Source: Mesorhizobium sp. Pch-S (GTDB lineage Bacteria; Pseudomonadota; Alphaproteobacteria; Rhizobiales; Rhizobiaceae). Taken from it: 64,000 nucleotides of DNA. The stretch is from the NCBI RefSeq assembly GCF_004136315.1, contig NZ_CP029562.1:5665501-5729500 (forward strand), in the 5' to 3' direction. The notes under the pieces were generated by a model. The model ran no database searches, was not told the DNA's origin, and worked only from the letters and a program-made list of their open reading frames with translations. Shown here piece after piece: positions 1 to 9,482 of the stretch; position 1 is the first letter of the stretch, and every line of letters begins with the position of its first letter. The position numbers were made by a program, and so were the translations under genes.

Positions 1-1
1 C

Positions 2-1060
2 GCCAATGTCACCAAGGCAGAGCGCGCAGGTTCCAGCGGCTTTTACCGCCTGTCCGGACACAAATGGTTCATGTCGGCGCCGATGTCGGATGCCTTCCTG
101 GTGCTGGCACAGGCTTCGGAAGGACTGTCCTGCTTCCTGGTGCCGCGTATTCTCGGCGATGGTTCAGGCAATGGCTTCCGCTTCCAGCGCCTGAAGGACA
201 AACTCGGCAACCGCTCCAACGCTTCCTCGGAGGTCGAGTTCGAGAATGCCATTGGCGAGATGGTTGGCGAACCGGGACAAGGCATCAAGACCATCATGGA
301 CATGGTCACGCTGACCCGCCTGGACTGCGCGGTCGCTTCCGCCGCGATCATGCGTGCGGGGCTGGCAGAAGCCGTTCACCATGCACGCCATCGCAAGGTG
401 TTTGGCGCGAATCTGATCGATCAATCGCTGATGCAGCGCGTTCTAGCTGACATGGCGCTCGACGTCGCAGCGGCAACTGCACTGTCGTTTCGCCTGGCGC
501 GATCCTTTGACGAGGCGGCGGCGGACCGGGGTGAGGCGGCTTTCGCAAGAGCCATGACGCCCGTTGTAAAATATTGGGTCTGCAAGATTGCACCCTCGTT
601 GCTTTACGAGGCGATGGAGTGCCTGGGTGGCAACGGATATGTCGAGGAAGCACCGCTGGCGCGCTATTACCGGGAGGCGCCGGTCAACGCCATCTGGGAA
701 GGTTCCGGCAATGTCATGGCGCTGGACGTTTTGCGCGTGCTTGGACGGGCGCCGGCCCTGTTCGAGGAAGTGCTGGCGGGTATCGACCGTGATCTCGGTG
801 CCAACGGACATGGCACGATCAGTGTTCTGAAGGCTGCCATGCAGGTGGCTTCGACGGATGAAGGCTCCGCCCGGTTGCTGACGGAGCAACTGGCTCTGGC
901 TGCTGCTGCGGCGGAATTGAAGCGACTGGGGGCGGGGCGGATCGCCGATGCCTTCATAGAAACGCGGCTGGCCGGGCAATGGCGCAACACCTACGGCATG
1001 CTCGATTCACGCCACGATGCTCGCATGATCTTGGACACGCTTTATCCGGTGACCAGCTAG
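2..1060 (+). CDS. AidB-like acyl-CoA dehydrogenase, 5'-truncated
   Basis: C-terminal part of a flavin-dependent acyl-CoA dehydrogenase; the frame is open back to the left edge, so the true start lies outside the window. The visible part begins with a GHKWF-type motif followed by SAPMSDAFLVLAQ, then the CFLVPR strand and the LKDKLGNRSNASSEVEF segment typical of the AidB/isovaleryl-CoA dehydrogenase branch. Near the end it has ECLGGNGY and IWEGSGNVMALDVLR, the FAD/adenine-binding region of this branch. Family knowledge places such enzymes in fatty or branched acyl-CoA oxidation or in the alkylation response; the sequence does not decide which. It ends with TAG at 1058-1060. The family is secure, the substrate is not. 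Confidence 0.88.
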   Translation, partial: ANVTKAERAGSSGFYRLSGHKWFMSAPMSDAFLVLAQASEGLSCFLVPRILGDGSGNGFRFQRLKDKLGNRSNASSEVEFENAIGEMVGEPGQGIKTIMDMVTLTRLDCAVASAAIMRAGLAEAVHHARHRKVFGANLIDQSLMQRVLADMALDVAAATALSFRLARSFDEAAADRGEAAFARAMTPVVKYWVCKIAPSLLYEAMECLGGNGYVEEAPLARYYREAPVNAIWEGSGNVMALDVLRVLGRAPALFEEVLAGIDRDLGANGHGTISVLKAAMQVASTDEGSARLLTEQLALAAAAAELKRLGAGRIADAFIETRLAGQWRNTYGMLDSRHDARMILDTLYPVTS

Positions 1061-1346
1061 AGCAATTGCCGCCTGGCGACCCGCGCAACACATGACCTCG
1101 CGTCCGCCTAATGCAGAACGGGCAATCCGTTATCCACAGGAAGGCATCCAGCTTCCGGCTGTTAACCCTAACAAATGGTTTCCATTGCGATCGCGGGCGG
1201 CAAGTCCCACTGTCTTTATTCGATTGCAGGAAGACCATGCGCCATACACCGCAACTGCTCGCAAGCCTTAGGAGAACCGCCAGCCAGGCGGTCGTGGCTC
1301 GCGCATGCGCGGATTTCTGGGGCCTTGTGGCAGGAAGGGCGGGCTG

Positions 1347-1688
1347 ATGCGCGCCTTGCTGCTGTTGTGGATCGCACCGCTTGTTCTGTTCTGGGGCTGG
1401 TACTTCCTGTCGCTCAACGACATGAATTTCGGCTACGTCATGCTCAGCCGCCAACTGCATGACCTGATTTTCCAGCTTTATGGCGAGATGCTCGGCATCG
1501 ATCCTGCACTGATCCCGGGCATGATCGCCAAGGCCTGCGTCTTTGATTCCTTCCTGGTGGCGGGCATTGTCGCTTTCCGTCGCCGCCGCCAGATTTCTGC
1601 TTGGTGGCACCGGCAACGCTCCGTTCGGCCACCACTCAACCGGATCGAGCGAGTGTCCTCAGACGGTCCAAGGCTCCCTGCAGAATAA
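1347..1688 (+). CDS. DUF6105-like small membrane protein
   Basis: A 113-residue protein beginning [20 protein letters not shown], with a first transmembrane helix at about residues 2-20 and a second near residues 55-72 that ends in a basic RRRRQ stretch. It resembles rhizobial DUF6105 proteins of unknown function. The ATG at 1347 is preceded by a GGAAGGGCGGG purine stretch, which is why it is preferred to an in-frame ATG at 1305. Its 3' end runs antisense into ruvX, overlapping by 53 bases if the restored ruvX end at 1636 is used. The 286 bases upstream hold no gene; they contain one perfect 9-bp DnaA-box word at 1130-1138, probably by chance. Confidence 0.6.
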   Translation: MRALLLLWIAPLVLFWGWYFLSLNDMNFGYVMLSRQLHDLIFQLYGEMLGIDPALIPGMIAKACVFDSFLVAGIVAFRRRRQISAWWHRQRSVRPPLNRIERVSSDGPRLPAE

Positions 1689-2111
1689 AGGCGGCAGCGG
1701 CGGAATCGATGCGGGTTTCGCGTTTGCGGCGCGAGACATCCATCTCGAGCAGCACACGCTCCGCCGCAACGGTCGACAGCCGCTCATCCCAGAAAATGAA
1801 GGGCAGCGGCTGAGCGGTGCCATGTTGCGCACGAAGGCGCGCGACTTCTGCGCTCGCGGCCCTTCGGATCCGTCCATGTTGACGGGCAGGCCGATAACGA
1901 TCGCGACGACATTGTCCCTGGCGAGAAGACCAAGCAAGGCAGCGGCGTCGATCGAGAACTTCTTGCGCATGATCACGGGGCGGGGGTGTGCGAAGGAAAG
2001 GCCCCGGTCGGAGACTGCAACGCCGATGGTCTTGTCGCCGAGATCGATGCCGGCGAGCGTGCCGCCTGCGGTCAGCAATTGGGACACGTCCTCGATTGCG
2101 ATGATTGGCAC
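1636..2111 (-). pseudogene. ruvX: Putative pre-16S rRNA nuclease / Holliday junction resolvase RuvX (YqgF), frameshifted
   Basis: The N-terminal 96 or so residues match YqgF/Ruv[16 protein letters not shown] (first catalytic Asp), then [14 protein letters not shown] and RAFVRNM. In the frame as given, the protein then turns into unrelated Ser/Cys/Arg-rich sequence and stops at 1659. Moving to the neighbouring frame near 1803-1811 restores [19 protein letters not shown], the catalytic WDERLST and the [18 protein letters not shown] helix, and ends at TGA 1636-1638. The span is 476 bases, one short of 159 codons, so a single-base loss explains everything. The enzyme processes the 5' end of 16S rRNA and is essential in several bacteria, so a sequence error is a serious possibility. 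Confidence 0.85.
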
Positions 2112-2121
2112 GTGCTTTCCT

Positions 2122-2149
2122 TTGACTTGATCCGTCGCCGTTCTATCTT
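2122..2149 (+). promoter_or_regulatory. Candidate sigma-70 promoter for the UPF0173 hydrolase
   Basis: TTGACT at 2122-2127, a 16-base spacer and TATCTT at 2144-2149, lying between the divergent ruvX and the hydrolase gene. It leaves a leader of about 25 bases with a clear GAGGAGAG ribosome-binding site before the ATG at 2179. Confidence 0.5.
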
Positions 2150-2178
2150 CCTGCTCTCATAAAATCGAGGAGAGCCTG

Positions 2179-2886
2179 ATGAAACTCACCTGGTACGGGC
2201 ACGCGGCATTTCGTGTCGAGGCCGCCGGCGCAACGATTTTGATCGATCCCTTCCTGGTGGGCAATCCGTCGTGGGGTGGAGGCTGGGAAGGTGTCGCTGA
2301 CGGCGTCACCCACGTGCTGCTGACCCACGGCCATGACGATCATGTCGGCAGTTCCGTCGACATCCTGAAGAAGAGCGGTGCCATGCTGGTCGCCAACTTC
2401 GAGATCTGCATGCATCTCGTCGGCAAGGGCGTCTCGGGCGACAGGATCAATCCGGGCAACATCGGCGGCACGGTCGATTGCGGTGGTTTCACCACGACTT
2501 TCGTGCAGGCGCTGCATTCCTCCTCCCTTTCGGGCGAAGGCGGCACCAACACCTATCTTGGCAATCCTGGCGGGCTGGTGCTGCATTTCCCGGAAGACAG
2601 GACGCTCTACCACATGGGCGACACCGATATTTTCTCCGATATGGCGCTGATCAACGAATTGCACGAACCGAAGATCGGACTTGTGCCGATCGGCGACCGT
2701 TTCACCATGGGCGGCGCGGTTGCAGCCCTTGCCTGCCGCCGTTTCTTCCAATTCGATACCGTGGTGCCTTGCCATTTCGGGAGCTTCCCGGTGATTGACC
2801 AGTCGGCCGACAAGTTTGTTGCCGGTATGGAAGGCTCCGGCACCAAGGTGGCGCTGCCCAGGGTTGGCGACGCGATTTCACTCTAG
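2179..2886 (+). CDS. UPF0173-family metal-dependent hydrolase
   Basis: A 235-residue metallo-beta-lactamase-fold protein. It opens with [11 protein letters not shown], continues with LIDPFL, and carries the metal motif THGHDDH at residues 49-55. Later metal-site histidines and aspartates appear in HMGDTDIF and VPCHFGSFP. Length and motifs match the UPF0173 (YtkL-type) family, whose natural substrate is not established. The start has a strong GAGGAG site. It is transcribed divergently from ruvX and followed by gatCA after about 100 bases. The fold assignment is firm; no pathway can be inferred from the neighbours. Confidence 0.9.
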   Translation: MKLTWYGHAAFRVEAAGATILIDPFLVGNPSWGGGWEGVADGVTHVLLTHGHDDHVGSSVDILKKSGAMLVANFEICMHLVGKGVSGDRINPGNIGGTVDCGGFTTTFVQALHSSSLSGEGGTNTYLGNPGGLVLHFPEDRTLYHMGDTDIFSDMALINELHEPKIGLVPIGDRFTMGGAVAALACRRFFQFDTVVPCHFGSFPVIDQSADKFVAGMEGSGTKVALPRVGDAISL

Positions 2887-2918
2887 GTGAGATGAGCGTG
2901 GTTCCGCGCCGTTCAAGG

Positions 2919-2947
2919 TTGCGTACGGCGCGGCGCGCGGCTATAGC
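2919..2947 (+). promoter_or_regulatory. Candidate sigma-70 promoter for gatCA
   Basis: TTGCGT at 2919-2924, a 17-base spacer, then TATAGC at 2942-2947, 37 bases before the gatC ATG. A 9-bp inverted repeat (CCGCGCCGT at 2904-2912 with ACGGCGCGG at 2925-2933) overlaps the -35 and spacer. It could be a hairpin in readthrough RNA from the upstream gene, since no T-run follows. Confidence 0.5.
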
Positions 2948-2983
2948 CGCCTGAACCTTTCCGACACGATCGCCGAGGCACCC

Positions 2984-3271
2984 ATGTCCGTCGACATCCA
3001 GACCGTAAAGCGCGTCGCGCGCCTTGCCCGCATCGCCGTGAGCGAGGAGGACGCCGCGCGCATGACGGGCGAACTCAACACCATTCTCGGCTTTGTCGAG
3101 CAATTGAATGAAGTCGATGTCTCTGGCGTCGAGCCGATGACATCGGTGACGCCGATGGCGATGCGGAAGCGCGCCGATGTCGTGACGGACGGCAACAAGG
3201 CCGCCGACATTGTCGCCAATGCGCCGGCAACCGAGGAGAACTTCTTCCTGGTGCCGAAGGTGGTGGAATAA
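2984..3271 (+). CDS. gatC: Asp-tRNA(Asn)/Glu-tRNA(Gln) amidotransferase subunit C
   Basis: A 95-residue GatC. It begins [19 protein letters not shown] and ends with the [17 protein letters not shown] tail typical of the family. GatC is the small wrapping subunit of GatCAB, which transamidates misacylated Glu-tRNA(Gln) or Asp-tRNA(Asn). The length is normal. gatA follows 75 bases downstream on the same strand. gatB is not in the window, as is common in rhizobia where it lies elsewhere. Confidence 0.95.
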   Translation: MSVDIQTVKRVARLARIAVSEEDAARMTGELNTILGFVEQLNEVDVSGVEPMTSVTPMAMRKRADVVTDGNKAADIVANAPATEENFFLVPKVVE

Positions 3272-3346
3272 AGCCCTGGCCTTTGCGGCAACGATCAAAG
3301 ATCCCGCTTCCGGCTGTCCGCGATTTTACGAAAAGAAGCTTGCCTG

Positions 3347-4912
3347 ATGAGCGACCTGACCAGACTGACCATTGCCGAAGCACGCGCGAAGCTGCAGGCC
3401 AGGGAGATTTCCGCAACGGAGATCACCAATGCCTATCTCGCGGCGATCGATCAGGCCAATCCACTGCTCAATGCCTATGTGACGGTCACGCACGACAAGG
3501 CACGCGACATGGCGAAAGCGTCCGATGCCAGGCTCGGCAGGGGCGAGGGCAAGGCGCTGGAAGGTATTCCGCTTGGCATCAAGGATCTGTTCGCCACGGA
3601 AGGCGTGCACACACAAGCCTGCAGTCACGTGCTGGACGGCTTCAAGCCGCGCTATGAATCCACAGTGACCAGCAACCTGTGGAACGATGGCGCCGTCATG
3701 CTCGGCAAGCTCAACATGGATGAGTTTGCCATGGGTTCTTCCAATGAGACTTCCTACTACGGTCCAGTGATCAATCCATGGCGCCGCTCGCGTGTGCAGA
3801 CCACCGTCAAGCCAACTTTCCATGATGGCAGCGCGGGCTTTGTCAAACCGGGCGGTGTCGAAGAAAACCGCACCTACGACAACATGCAGCTGGTTCCAGG
3901 CGGCTCTTCCGGCGGCTCGGCCGCTGCTGTTTCCGCGTTCCTGTGTGCCGGTGCGACCGCCACGGACACGGGCGGTTCAATTCGCCAGCCTGCGGCCTTT
4001 ACCGGTACGGTCGGCATCAAGCCGACCTATGGCCGCGTGTCGCGCTGGGGCGTCGTTGCCTTTGCGTCGTCGCTCGATCAGGCCGGCCCCATCGCCCGCG
4101 ATGTGCGCGATGCTGCCATCCTGTTGAAATCCATGGCCTCCGTTGACGCCAAGGACACGACCTCCGTCGATCGCCCGGTGCCGGACTATGAGGCCGTGCT
4201 CGGCCGTCCGATCAAGGGCATGAAGGTCGGTATTCCGAGGGAGTACCGCGTCGACGGCATGCCGGAAGAGATCGAAGCACTCTGGCAGCAGGGTATCGCC
4301 TGGCTGAAGGACGCCGGTGCCGAGATCGTCGACATCTCGCTGCCGCACACCAAATATGCGTTGCCGGCCTACTACATCGTGGCGCCAGCGGAAGCCTCGT
4401 CGAACCTCGCTCGCTATGATGGCGTGCGCTACGGCCTGCGCGTGCCGGGCAAGGATATCGTCGGCATGTATGAGAAGACCCGAGCGGCCGGTTTCGGTCG
4501 TGAGGTCAAGCGTCGTATCATGATCGGTACCTATGTGCTCTCGGCAGGTTATTACGATGCGTACTATCTGCAGGCACAGAAGGTGCGGACGCTCATCAAG
4601 AAGGATTTCGAGGACGTGTTCGCCGCGGGCGTGGATGTCATCCTGACGCCGGCGACACCGTCAGCCGCCTTTGGCGTTGCCGATCAGGACATGGCTGCCG
4701 ATCCGGTCAAGATGTATCTCAACGATGTCTTTACGGTCACGGTGAACATGGCAGGCCTGCCTGGGATCTCGGTGCCTGCCGGGCTCGATTCTCACGGATT
4801 GCCGCTTGGACTGCAACTCATCGGCCGCCCGTTCGATGAAGAGACGCTGTTCCAGACGGCGCATGTCATCGAGAAGGCCGCGGGCCGCTTCGAAGCCAGC
4901 CAGTGGTGGTAG
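3347..4912 (+). CDS. gatA: Asp-tRNA(Asn)/Glu-tRNA(Gln) amidotransferase subunit A
   Basis: A 521-residue amidase-signature enzyme that releases ammonia from glutamine for tRNA-dependent amidation. The Ser-cisSer-Lys triad is visible: Lys79 in [10 protein letters not shown], Ser187 in PGGSSGGS and Ser211 in [10 protein letters not shown]; the 24-residue spacing of the two serines is canonical. Between INPWRR and LVPGGSS, where most GatA proteins have only a few residues, there is an insert of about 30 residues (roughly 149-181). This makes the protein longer than the usual 480-495. I recall similar inserts in Mesorhizobium GatA, so it is probably a lineage trait. It lies downstream of gatC, probably in one operon. 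Confidence 0.95.
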   Translation: MSDLTRLTIAEARAKLQAREISATEITNAYLAAIDQANPLLNAYVTVTHDKARDMAKASDARLGRGEGKALEGIPLGIKDLFATEGVHTQACSHVLDGFKPRYESTVTSNLWNDGAVMLGKLNMDEFAMGSSNETSYYGPVINPWRRSRVQTTVKPTFHDGSAGFVKPGGVEENRTYDNMQLVPGGSSGGSAAAVSAFLCAGATATDTGGSIRQPAAFTGTVGIKPTYGRVSRWGVVAFASSLDQAGPIARDVRDAAILLKSMASVDAKDTTSVDRPVPDYEAVLGRPIKGMKVGIPREYRVDGMPEEIEALWQQGIAWLKDAGAEIVDISLPHTKYALPAYYIVAPAEASSNLARYDGVRYGLRVPGKDIVGMYEKTRAAGFGREVKRRIMIGTYVLSAGYYDAYYLQAQKVRTLIKKDFEDVFAAGVDVILTPATPSAAFGVADQDMAADPVKMYLNDVFTVTVNMAGLPGISVPAGLDSHGLPLGLQLIGRPFDEETLFQTAHVIEKAAGRFEASQWW

Positions 4913-5005
4913 TGGGGCGATCCTCCATCTCCACGTCTTGATTCCGAGATGGCGGCAGGTCGCGTTCCGCAGTTTTGCCTGAATCCCGGTTGACCACTGT
5001 CATAG

Positions 5006-5025
5006 GCTGGGGACGAATCCCCAGC
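5006..5025 (+). repeat. Hairpin upstream of the YdcF-like gene
   Basis: GCTGGGGA (5006-5013), loop CGAA, TCCCCAGC (5018-5025): a perfect 8-bp stem in the 163-base gap between gatA and the next gene. No T-run follows, so it is not a clear terminator. It may be a leader structure of the downstream gene, whose ATG is 50 bases further on. Confidence 0.4.
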
Positions 5026-5075
5026 TATCGGGGGAGGACTGGGGTTCGGCCTTCGGATGCGACTGGGGCCAGCTG

Positions 5076-5870
5076 ATGTTCTTCTTTCTTTCCAAAGTCT
5101 TCTGGTTTTTCGTTCAACCGCTCAATCTGGCGATCATTCTGCTGCTCGCCGGCCTTGTGGCTGGCTTCTTCGGTAGCCGCAGGCTGCTCAGGACCGGTGC
5201 TTTCCTGGCGGCGTTCATCATGGTTCTGTCGGTGTGGACTTCGTTCGGTGCGATGATCATGACGCCGCTGGAGGAGCGCTATCAGCGACCGGCCGCGCCT
5301 CAGCGTGTCGACGGCATTGTTGTGCTCGGCGGCGGCATGGAGGGCGCAATCAATCTTGCCCGTGGCGGGTACGAGCTGAGCACGGCGGGTGACCGTTTTG
5401 TCGAGACTGCGATTTTGGCCAGACGCTATCCCGACGCCAAGGTGGTGGTCTCTGGCGGAGCAGGTGAACTGATTCTCGAGGGCGAGGGCGATGCTGTCAC
5501 GGCGCAACGATTGCTGACGGCGCTTGGCGTTGCGCCGGAGCGGCTGGTGCTGGAGAGCGAATCCCGCAACACCTACGAAAACGCCGTCTTCACGCGCAGG
5601 CTGGTGATGCCGAAACCGGGCGAGACCTGGCTTCTGGTGACTTCAGCTTTCCATATGCCGCGCTCCAAGGCACTGTTCGACAAAGTTGGTTTTGAAACCA
5701 CGCCTTGGCCTGTCGATTATCGCACGTCCGGACGCGAAGGCGTTGGCCTTTTCACGGACAACCCGGTCGATTCGCTGCAGACGACGACCATGGCGATCAA
5801 GGAATGGATCGGCCTCTTCGTTTATTGGGCAACAGGCAAGATCGACAGGTTGTATCCCGGCCCGGCCTAG
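5076..5870 (+). CDS. YdcF/ElyC-family (DUF218) membrane protein
   Basis: A 264-residue protein with two N-terminal membrane helices (about residues 5-32 and 38-58), followed by a DUF218 domain. The domain shows DGIVVLGGGM, VVVSGGAGE, the conserved ESRNTYENA motif and TSAFHMPRS. Homologues such as ElyC and SanA act at the cell envelope in Gram-negatives; the enzymatic activity is not firmly known. The last four bases overlap the end of the convergent DUF599 gene. The ATG at 5076 starts immediately at the first membrane helix, and no better start was seen. Confidence 0.85.
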   Translation: MFFFLSKVFWFFVQPLNLAIILLLAGLVAGFFGSRRLLRTGAFLAAFIMVLSVWTSFGAMIMTPLEERYQRPAAPQRVDGIVVLGGGMEGAINLARGGYELSTAGDRFVETAILARRYPDAKVVVSGGAGELILEGEGDAVTAQRLLTALGVAPERLVLESESRNTYENAVFTRRLVMPKPGETWLLVTSAFHMPRSKALFDKVGFETTPWPVDYRTSGREGVGLFTDNPVDSLQTTTMAIKEWIGLFVYWATGKIDRLYPGPA

Positions 5871-6577
5871 AGCGGTTCTGTGGCGCCAAGAACCGCGGCA
5901 CGGGCGTTCGAGAAGAACTGGCGTCGCACCAGAACGGCCAGAAGGATGAGCGTGGTGGTGGCGAACATGCCAGCATTGGCAAACCATCCGAGATAGGCAA
6001 GGGAGAAGAAGATGCCGCGCAGGCCGGCGTTGAAGTGCTTGCCAGCAAGGATGTTCATCCTGGCTGCACGCATCACCGCGGCCTCGGTCTCATGCGGGGC
6101 GACGACCCCCTCCTGGACTGTCGGTACCGCCCCGATGAGGATCGAACAGTAGTTGAACAGCCTGTACGACCAGCCGAACTTGAAAAACGCATAGGCGAGC
6201 AACGCAATCAGGCCGACGACCTTGGCTTCGAACACGCCCTGCGGTGGCGTACCCACATAAGGAAGCGTCGAGACCACTGCCAGCACATGGTTGGAGGCAC
6301 CGAGCAATGCGAAGCAGCCGCCAATGGCGAAGATCGAGCTGGATGCGAAAAACGCCGTGCCCTGCTGCAGTCCAATCATGATCGAGGTGTCGATCATGCG
6401 CAGTTCCCGCTTGGCCATGGTGCGCATCCAGGCCTCACGCTGCACATTCATGGCTGTGGTCAGCGAAATGCGGCGAAAGACCTTGCCGTCGGCAGCGAGC
6501 GCGAAGAACACCCAGACGCCGAGGAAAAGAGCCAGCGCCAGAAAGTCGTTCAGCGAAAATAGAAAAGAATCGCTCAT
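5867..6577 (-). CDS. DUF599 family membrane protein
   Basis: A 236-residue protein with about four membrane helices, in FLALALFLGVWVFFALA, the SSSIFAIGGCFALLG region, KVVGLIALLAYAFFKFGWS and the C-terminal AGMFATTTLILLAVLV. The stretch RREAWMRTMAKRELRMIDTS-like and the FKFGWSYRLFNY motif mark DUF599 proteins, which have no established function. The ATG at 6577 is preferred to a GTG two codons upstream. It is convergent with the YdcF-like gene and divergent from sdaA. Confidence 0.8.
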   Translation of the reverse strand: MSDSFLFSLNDFLALALFLGVWVFFALAADGKVFRRISLTTAMNVQREAWMRTMAKRELRMIDTSIMIGLQQGTAFFASSSIFAIGGCFALLGASNHVLAVVSTLPYVGTPPQGVFEAKVVGLIALLAYAFFKFGWSYRLFNYCSILIGAVPTVQEGVVAPHETEAAVMRAARMNILAGKHFNAGLRGIFFSLAYLGWFANAGMFATTTLILLAVLVRRQFFSNARAAVLGATEPL

Positions 6578-6750
6578 GGACACTATCTAATACATAGAAC
6601 TCTACGGAATGCCTTATCCAGCGATGGTTGCAGGCTGATGTCGCTTGCAGCGAAACGGACGTCGGGGTGGCGTCTAGCGCATGGATGACGAATGGCGGAA
6701 TGATCAACTGGATTGCGCATCCGTCCGGAGCGCCTGAGGAGCTTGAAAGC

Positions 6751-8154
6751 GTGTTTCTTTCGGTTTTCGACCTGTTCAAGATCGGTATCGGGCCGTCGAG
6801 TTCGCACACGATGGGGCCGATGACGGCGGCGGCGCGTTTCCTCGAGGAACTCGAAGGCAATGACTGGCCACGCCCCGCCGGCGTCAAGGTGGAGCGGGTC
6901 GGGGCCAGCCTGCATGGGTCGCTTGCTTATACCGGCATCGGACATGGCACGGACCGAGCCGTGATCCTGGGGCTGGCTGGCCAGGTCCCGCAGACTGTCG
7001 ATCCGGACAATGCGGAAGCCATCGTCGCGGCGGTGACAGCGGAAAAACGTATTTCACCGCCGGGACGCTCGTCCTATCGCTTCGATCCGGCCAAGGATCT
7101 GGTGCTCGACAAGAAGACCCCGCTGACCGGCCATGCGAACGGCATGGCATTCTACGCCTATGACGGGGCTGATCGCCTGCTCCTGAAACGCATCTACTAT
7201 TCGATCGGTGGCGGCTTCGTCGTCTCGGATGAAGAATTGCAGCGCATGAAGGCGAAGGGCACGGTCACGACGGAAGGCAAGAAGGTGCCATATCCGTTCA
7301 AGAATGCCGTCGAGATGCTGAACATGGCCGCGAAAAGCGGTCTTTCGATCGCCGAGATGAAGCGGGTCAACGAGGAAACGCACATGTCCCGCGAGGAGCT
7401 CGATACCGGGCTCGATGCGGTGTGGAACGCCATGCTCGGTTGCATCGAGCGTGGTCTGACCCAGGAAGGCATCATGCCGGGCGGGCTGAAAGTACGTCGG
7501 CGTGCCCGCCAGTTGCACGACAAGCTTCAGGAACAGTGGCAACAGAACCGGCCGAATCCACTCCTCGCCAATGACTGGCTGTCGATCTACGCCATGGCGG
7601 TGAACGAGGAGAATGCTGCAGGAGGCAGGGTCGTCACCGCGCCGACAAACGGCGCCGCAGGCACACTTCCTGCGGTGTTGCGCTACTGGCTGCACTTTCA
7701 TCCAGAGGCCGACCAGCCGTCGATCCGGGATTTCCTGCTTACAGCTGCCGCGATCGGCGGCATCATAAAGTCGAATGCGTCGATTTCCGGCGCCGAAGTG
7801 GGTTGCCAGGGCGAGGTGGGCTCGGCTTCCGCCATGGCGGCCGCGGGACTTTGCGCTGTCATGGGAGGAACACCGGAGCAGGTGGAAAATGCTGCCGAGA
7901 TTGCGCTGGAGCATCATCTCGGCATGACGTGCGATCCCATCGCAGGACTTGTCCAGGTGCCCTGCATCGAGCGCAACGCACTGGGGGCCGTGAAGGCGGT
8001 GACCGCGGCTTCGCTCGCCATCAAGGGCGACGGCAAGCATTTCGTGCCACTGGATGCGGCTATCGAGACGATGCGCCAGACCGGGCTCGATATGAGCGAG
8101 AAATACAAGGAGACCAGCCTCGGTGGTCTTGCCGTGAACGTGGTGGAATGCTGA
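6751..8154 (+). CDS. sdaA: L-serine ammonia-lyase (iron-sulfur, single chain)
   Basis: Converts L-serine to pyruvate and ammonia. From the GTG at 6751 the 467-residue protein begins [20 protein letters not shown], the usual N-terminus. A GAGGAG site lies about eight bases before this GTG, so it is preferred although the frame stays open 41 codons further upstream to an ATG at 6628. The three [4Fe-4S] ligands are Cys352 (EVGCQGE), Cys394 (MTCDP) and Cys405 (VPCIE), with the same 42 and 11 residue spacing as in characterised enzymes. Both the N-terminal beta and C-terminal alpha domains are present in one chain. It is a monocistronic gene, divergent from the DUF599 gene. Confidence 0.94.
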   Translation: MFLSVFDLFKIGIGPSSSHTMGPMTAAARFLEELEGNDWPRPAGVKVERVGASLHGSLAYTGIGHGTDRAVILGLAGQVPQTVDPDNAEAIVAAVTAEKRISPPGRSSYRFDPAKDLVLDKKTPLTGHANGMAFYAYDGADRLLLKRIYYSIGGGFVVSDEELQRMKAKGTVTTEGKKVPYPFKNAVEMLNMAAKSGLSIAEMKRVNEETHMSREELDTGLDAVWNAMLGCIERGLTQEGIMPGGLKVRRRARQLHDKLQEQWQQNRPNPLLANDWLSIYAMAVNEENAAGGRVVTAPTNGAAGTLPAVLRYWLHFHPEADQPSIRDFLLTAAAIGGIIKSNASISGAEVGCQGEVGSASAMAAAGLCAVMGGTPEQVENAAEIALEHHLGMTCDPIAGLVQVPCIERNALGAVKAVTAASLAIKGDGKHFVPLDAAIETMRQTGLDMSEKYKETSLGGLAVNVVEC

Positions 8155-8228
8155 ACCGGTTGCTTCTGGCATTGTGGAGAAGTCGGCGAGGCCGTTGACC
8201 CGGGCTGCCGGAGGACTACCTTCCAGCC

Positions 8229-8666
8229 ATGGCTCTTAATCTCATCAAACTGTGCGTCGGCTGCGACAGCGTCGAGGACCTTGAGGAATGGATCGCCGAC
8301 CGGCTCGACGACAAGCGCCGAGCCGGAGAGCCGGTGGAGCAGTACCACACCACGCGCATGGTGCCGACGCGGGTCGCCGAAATCGTTGAAGGCGGTTCGC
8401 TTTACTGGGTGATCAAGGGCAGCGTGCAATGCCGGCAGCTGATCACCGAGATCAGGCCGTTCACCGACAAGGAAGGCATCGGACGCTGTCATCTGGTGCT
8501 TGACCCTGCCGTGGTGCGCACTGAATGGCAGCCTCGACGCGCTTTCCAGGGGTGGCGCTACCTGAAGCTTTCCGATGCACCGGCTGATCTCGGCAAGGGC
8601 AGGACCGGCTGGGCTGAGATGCCACCCAAGCTGAGGCAGGAATTGGCTGAACTCGGCCTGCTCTGA
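8229..8666 (+). CDS. DUF1489 family protein
   Basis: A 145-residue soluble protein beginning MALNLIKLCVGCDSVEDLEEW, with HTTRMVPTR, GSLYWVIKG and the C-terminal GWRYL...PPKLRQELAELGLL. These match DUF1489, a family conserved across Alphaproteobacteria with no known activity. No signal peptide or membrane helix is present. It follows sdaA by 74 bases on the same strand and precedes the DnaJ-like gene by 84 bases, so co-transcription is possible but not shown. Confidence 0.85.
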   Translation: MALNLIKLCVGCDSVEDLEEWIADRLDDKRRAGEPVEQYHTTRMVPTRVAEIVEGGSLYWVIKGSVQCRQLITEIRPFTDKEGIGRCHLVLDPAVVRTEWQPRRAFQGWRYLKLSDAPADLGKGRTGWAEMPPKLRQELAELGLL

Positions 8667-8750
8667 CCCTGTTGCAGAGAGCCGCTCGCCAATGCCTGTT
8701 GGTGTCCAGGGAGGATCGCGGTAGACTTTGTCGAACCGGGATGGTCGGCC

Positions 8751-9446
8751 ATGGGTATTGTGATCGCCGTCGCTGCAATCGTGCTGGCTCTTGCTGGAGC
8801 GGCAGCTGTTTTCCTGCGGGCTGATCCCAGGGCCGTCGCCGCTACAGTACGCATCGCATTTCCTGTCGGTTTCGGAGCTGCGGGAATTGCGATCCTGGCC
8901 GCCGGACGCACCGGTTTCGGCCTGCTGGTGCTGGCTGTTGCCGGCTCACTCTACATGATGTTTCGCAGGGAACGTCCGGTTGGCACACTGGTCACGCGCC
9001 ATTCCCTGGTTCGCACCGCAGCTTTGGAAATGGAGCTCGACCACGATACCGGTCGACTGGAAGGGCTGGTGCTGGCAGGCCGCAGCGAGGGTAAGATGCT
9101 CGGTGCCATGAGCCTGACGGATCTCGGCCAGCTCTATCAGGAATTGGCGGTCGATCCTGACAGCCGGCAGCTGTTAGAGACGTATCTTGACCGCCGTTTT
9201 CCCACCTGGCGCCTCGACACGCAGACGTATCGTGGCGAGAGGCTGGGTGTTGCGCCAGGTGCGGGCGCCATGACTAAGGAGGAGGCCTACAAGATCCTTG
9301 GTCTTGAAACGGGCGCCGCCGCGACGGATGTCCGCAAGGCGCACCGCCGCCTGATGCAGCGCCTGCACCCCGATGTCGGAAACGCGTCGTTCCTGGCGGC
9401 GCGGATCAACGAAGCCAAGGACGTCCTGCTCTCCAATCACCACTGA
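8751..9446 (+). CDS. Membrane-anchored DnaJ-domain protein
   Basis: A 231-residue protein with N-terminal membrane helices at about residues 2-24, 35-50 and possibly 54-66, and a middle region of unknown function. A compact J domain occupies roughly residues 174-231 and carries the HPD motif in LMQRLHPDVGN. The arrangement resembles Tim14/DjlA-like membrane J proteins that recruit DnaK to the membrane. The partner and client are unknown. The J domain is at the extreme C-terminus and ends at the last helix (INEAKDVLL). It is convergent with the carboxypeptidase gene. Confidence 0.85.
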   Translation: MGIVIAVAAIVLALAGAAAVFLRADPRAVAATVRIAFPVGFGAAGIAILAAGRTGFGLLVLAVAGSLYMMFRRERPVGTLVTRHSLVRTAALEMELDHDTGRLEGLVLAGRSEGKMLGAMSLTDLGQLYQELAVDPDSRQLLETYLDRRFPTWRLDTQTYRGERLGVAPGAGAMTKEEAYKILGLETGAAATDVRKAHRRLMQRLHPDVGNASFLAARINEAKDVLLSNHH

Positions 9447-9482
9447 TCTCCTTCGATAAGTACGTTTCCGGGAGAAATCCGC

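Noticed and set aside
1130..1138. Perfect DnaA box TTATCCACA
   Set aside because: A single copy in 64 kb is expected about every second window by chance; no cluster of boxes, AT-rich unwinding element or origin-linked genes nearby.
6628..6750. Upstream extension of L-serine dehydratase by 41 codons
   Set aside because: The GTG at 6751 has a proper ribosome-binding site and gives the canonical N-terminus and iron-sulfur cysteine numbering.
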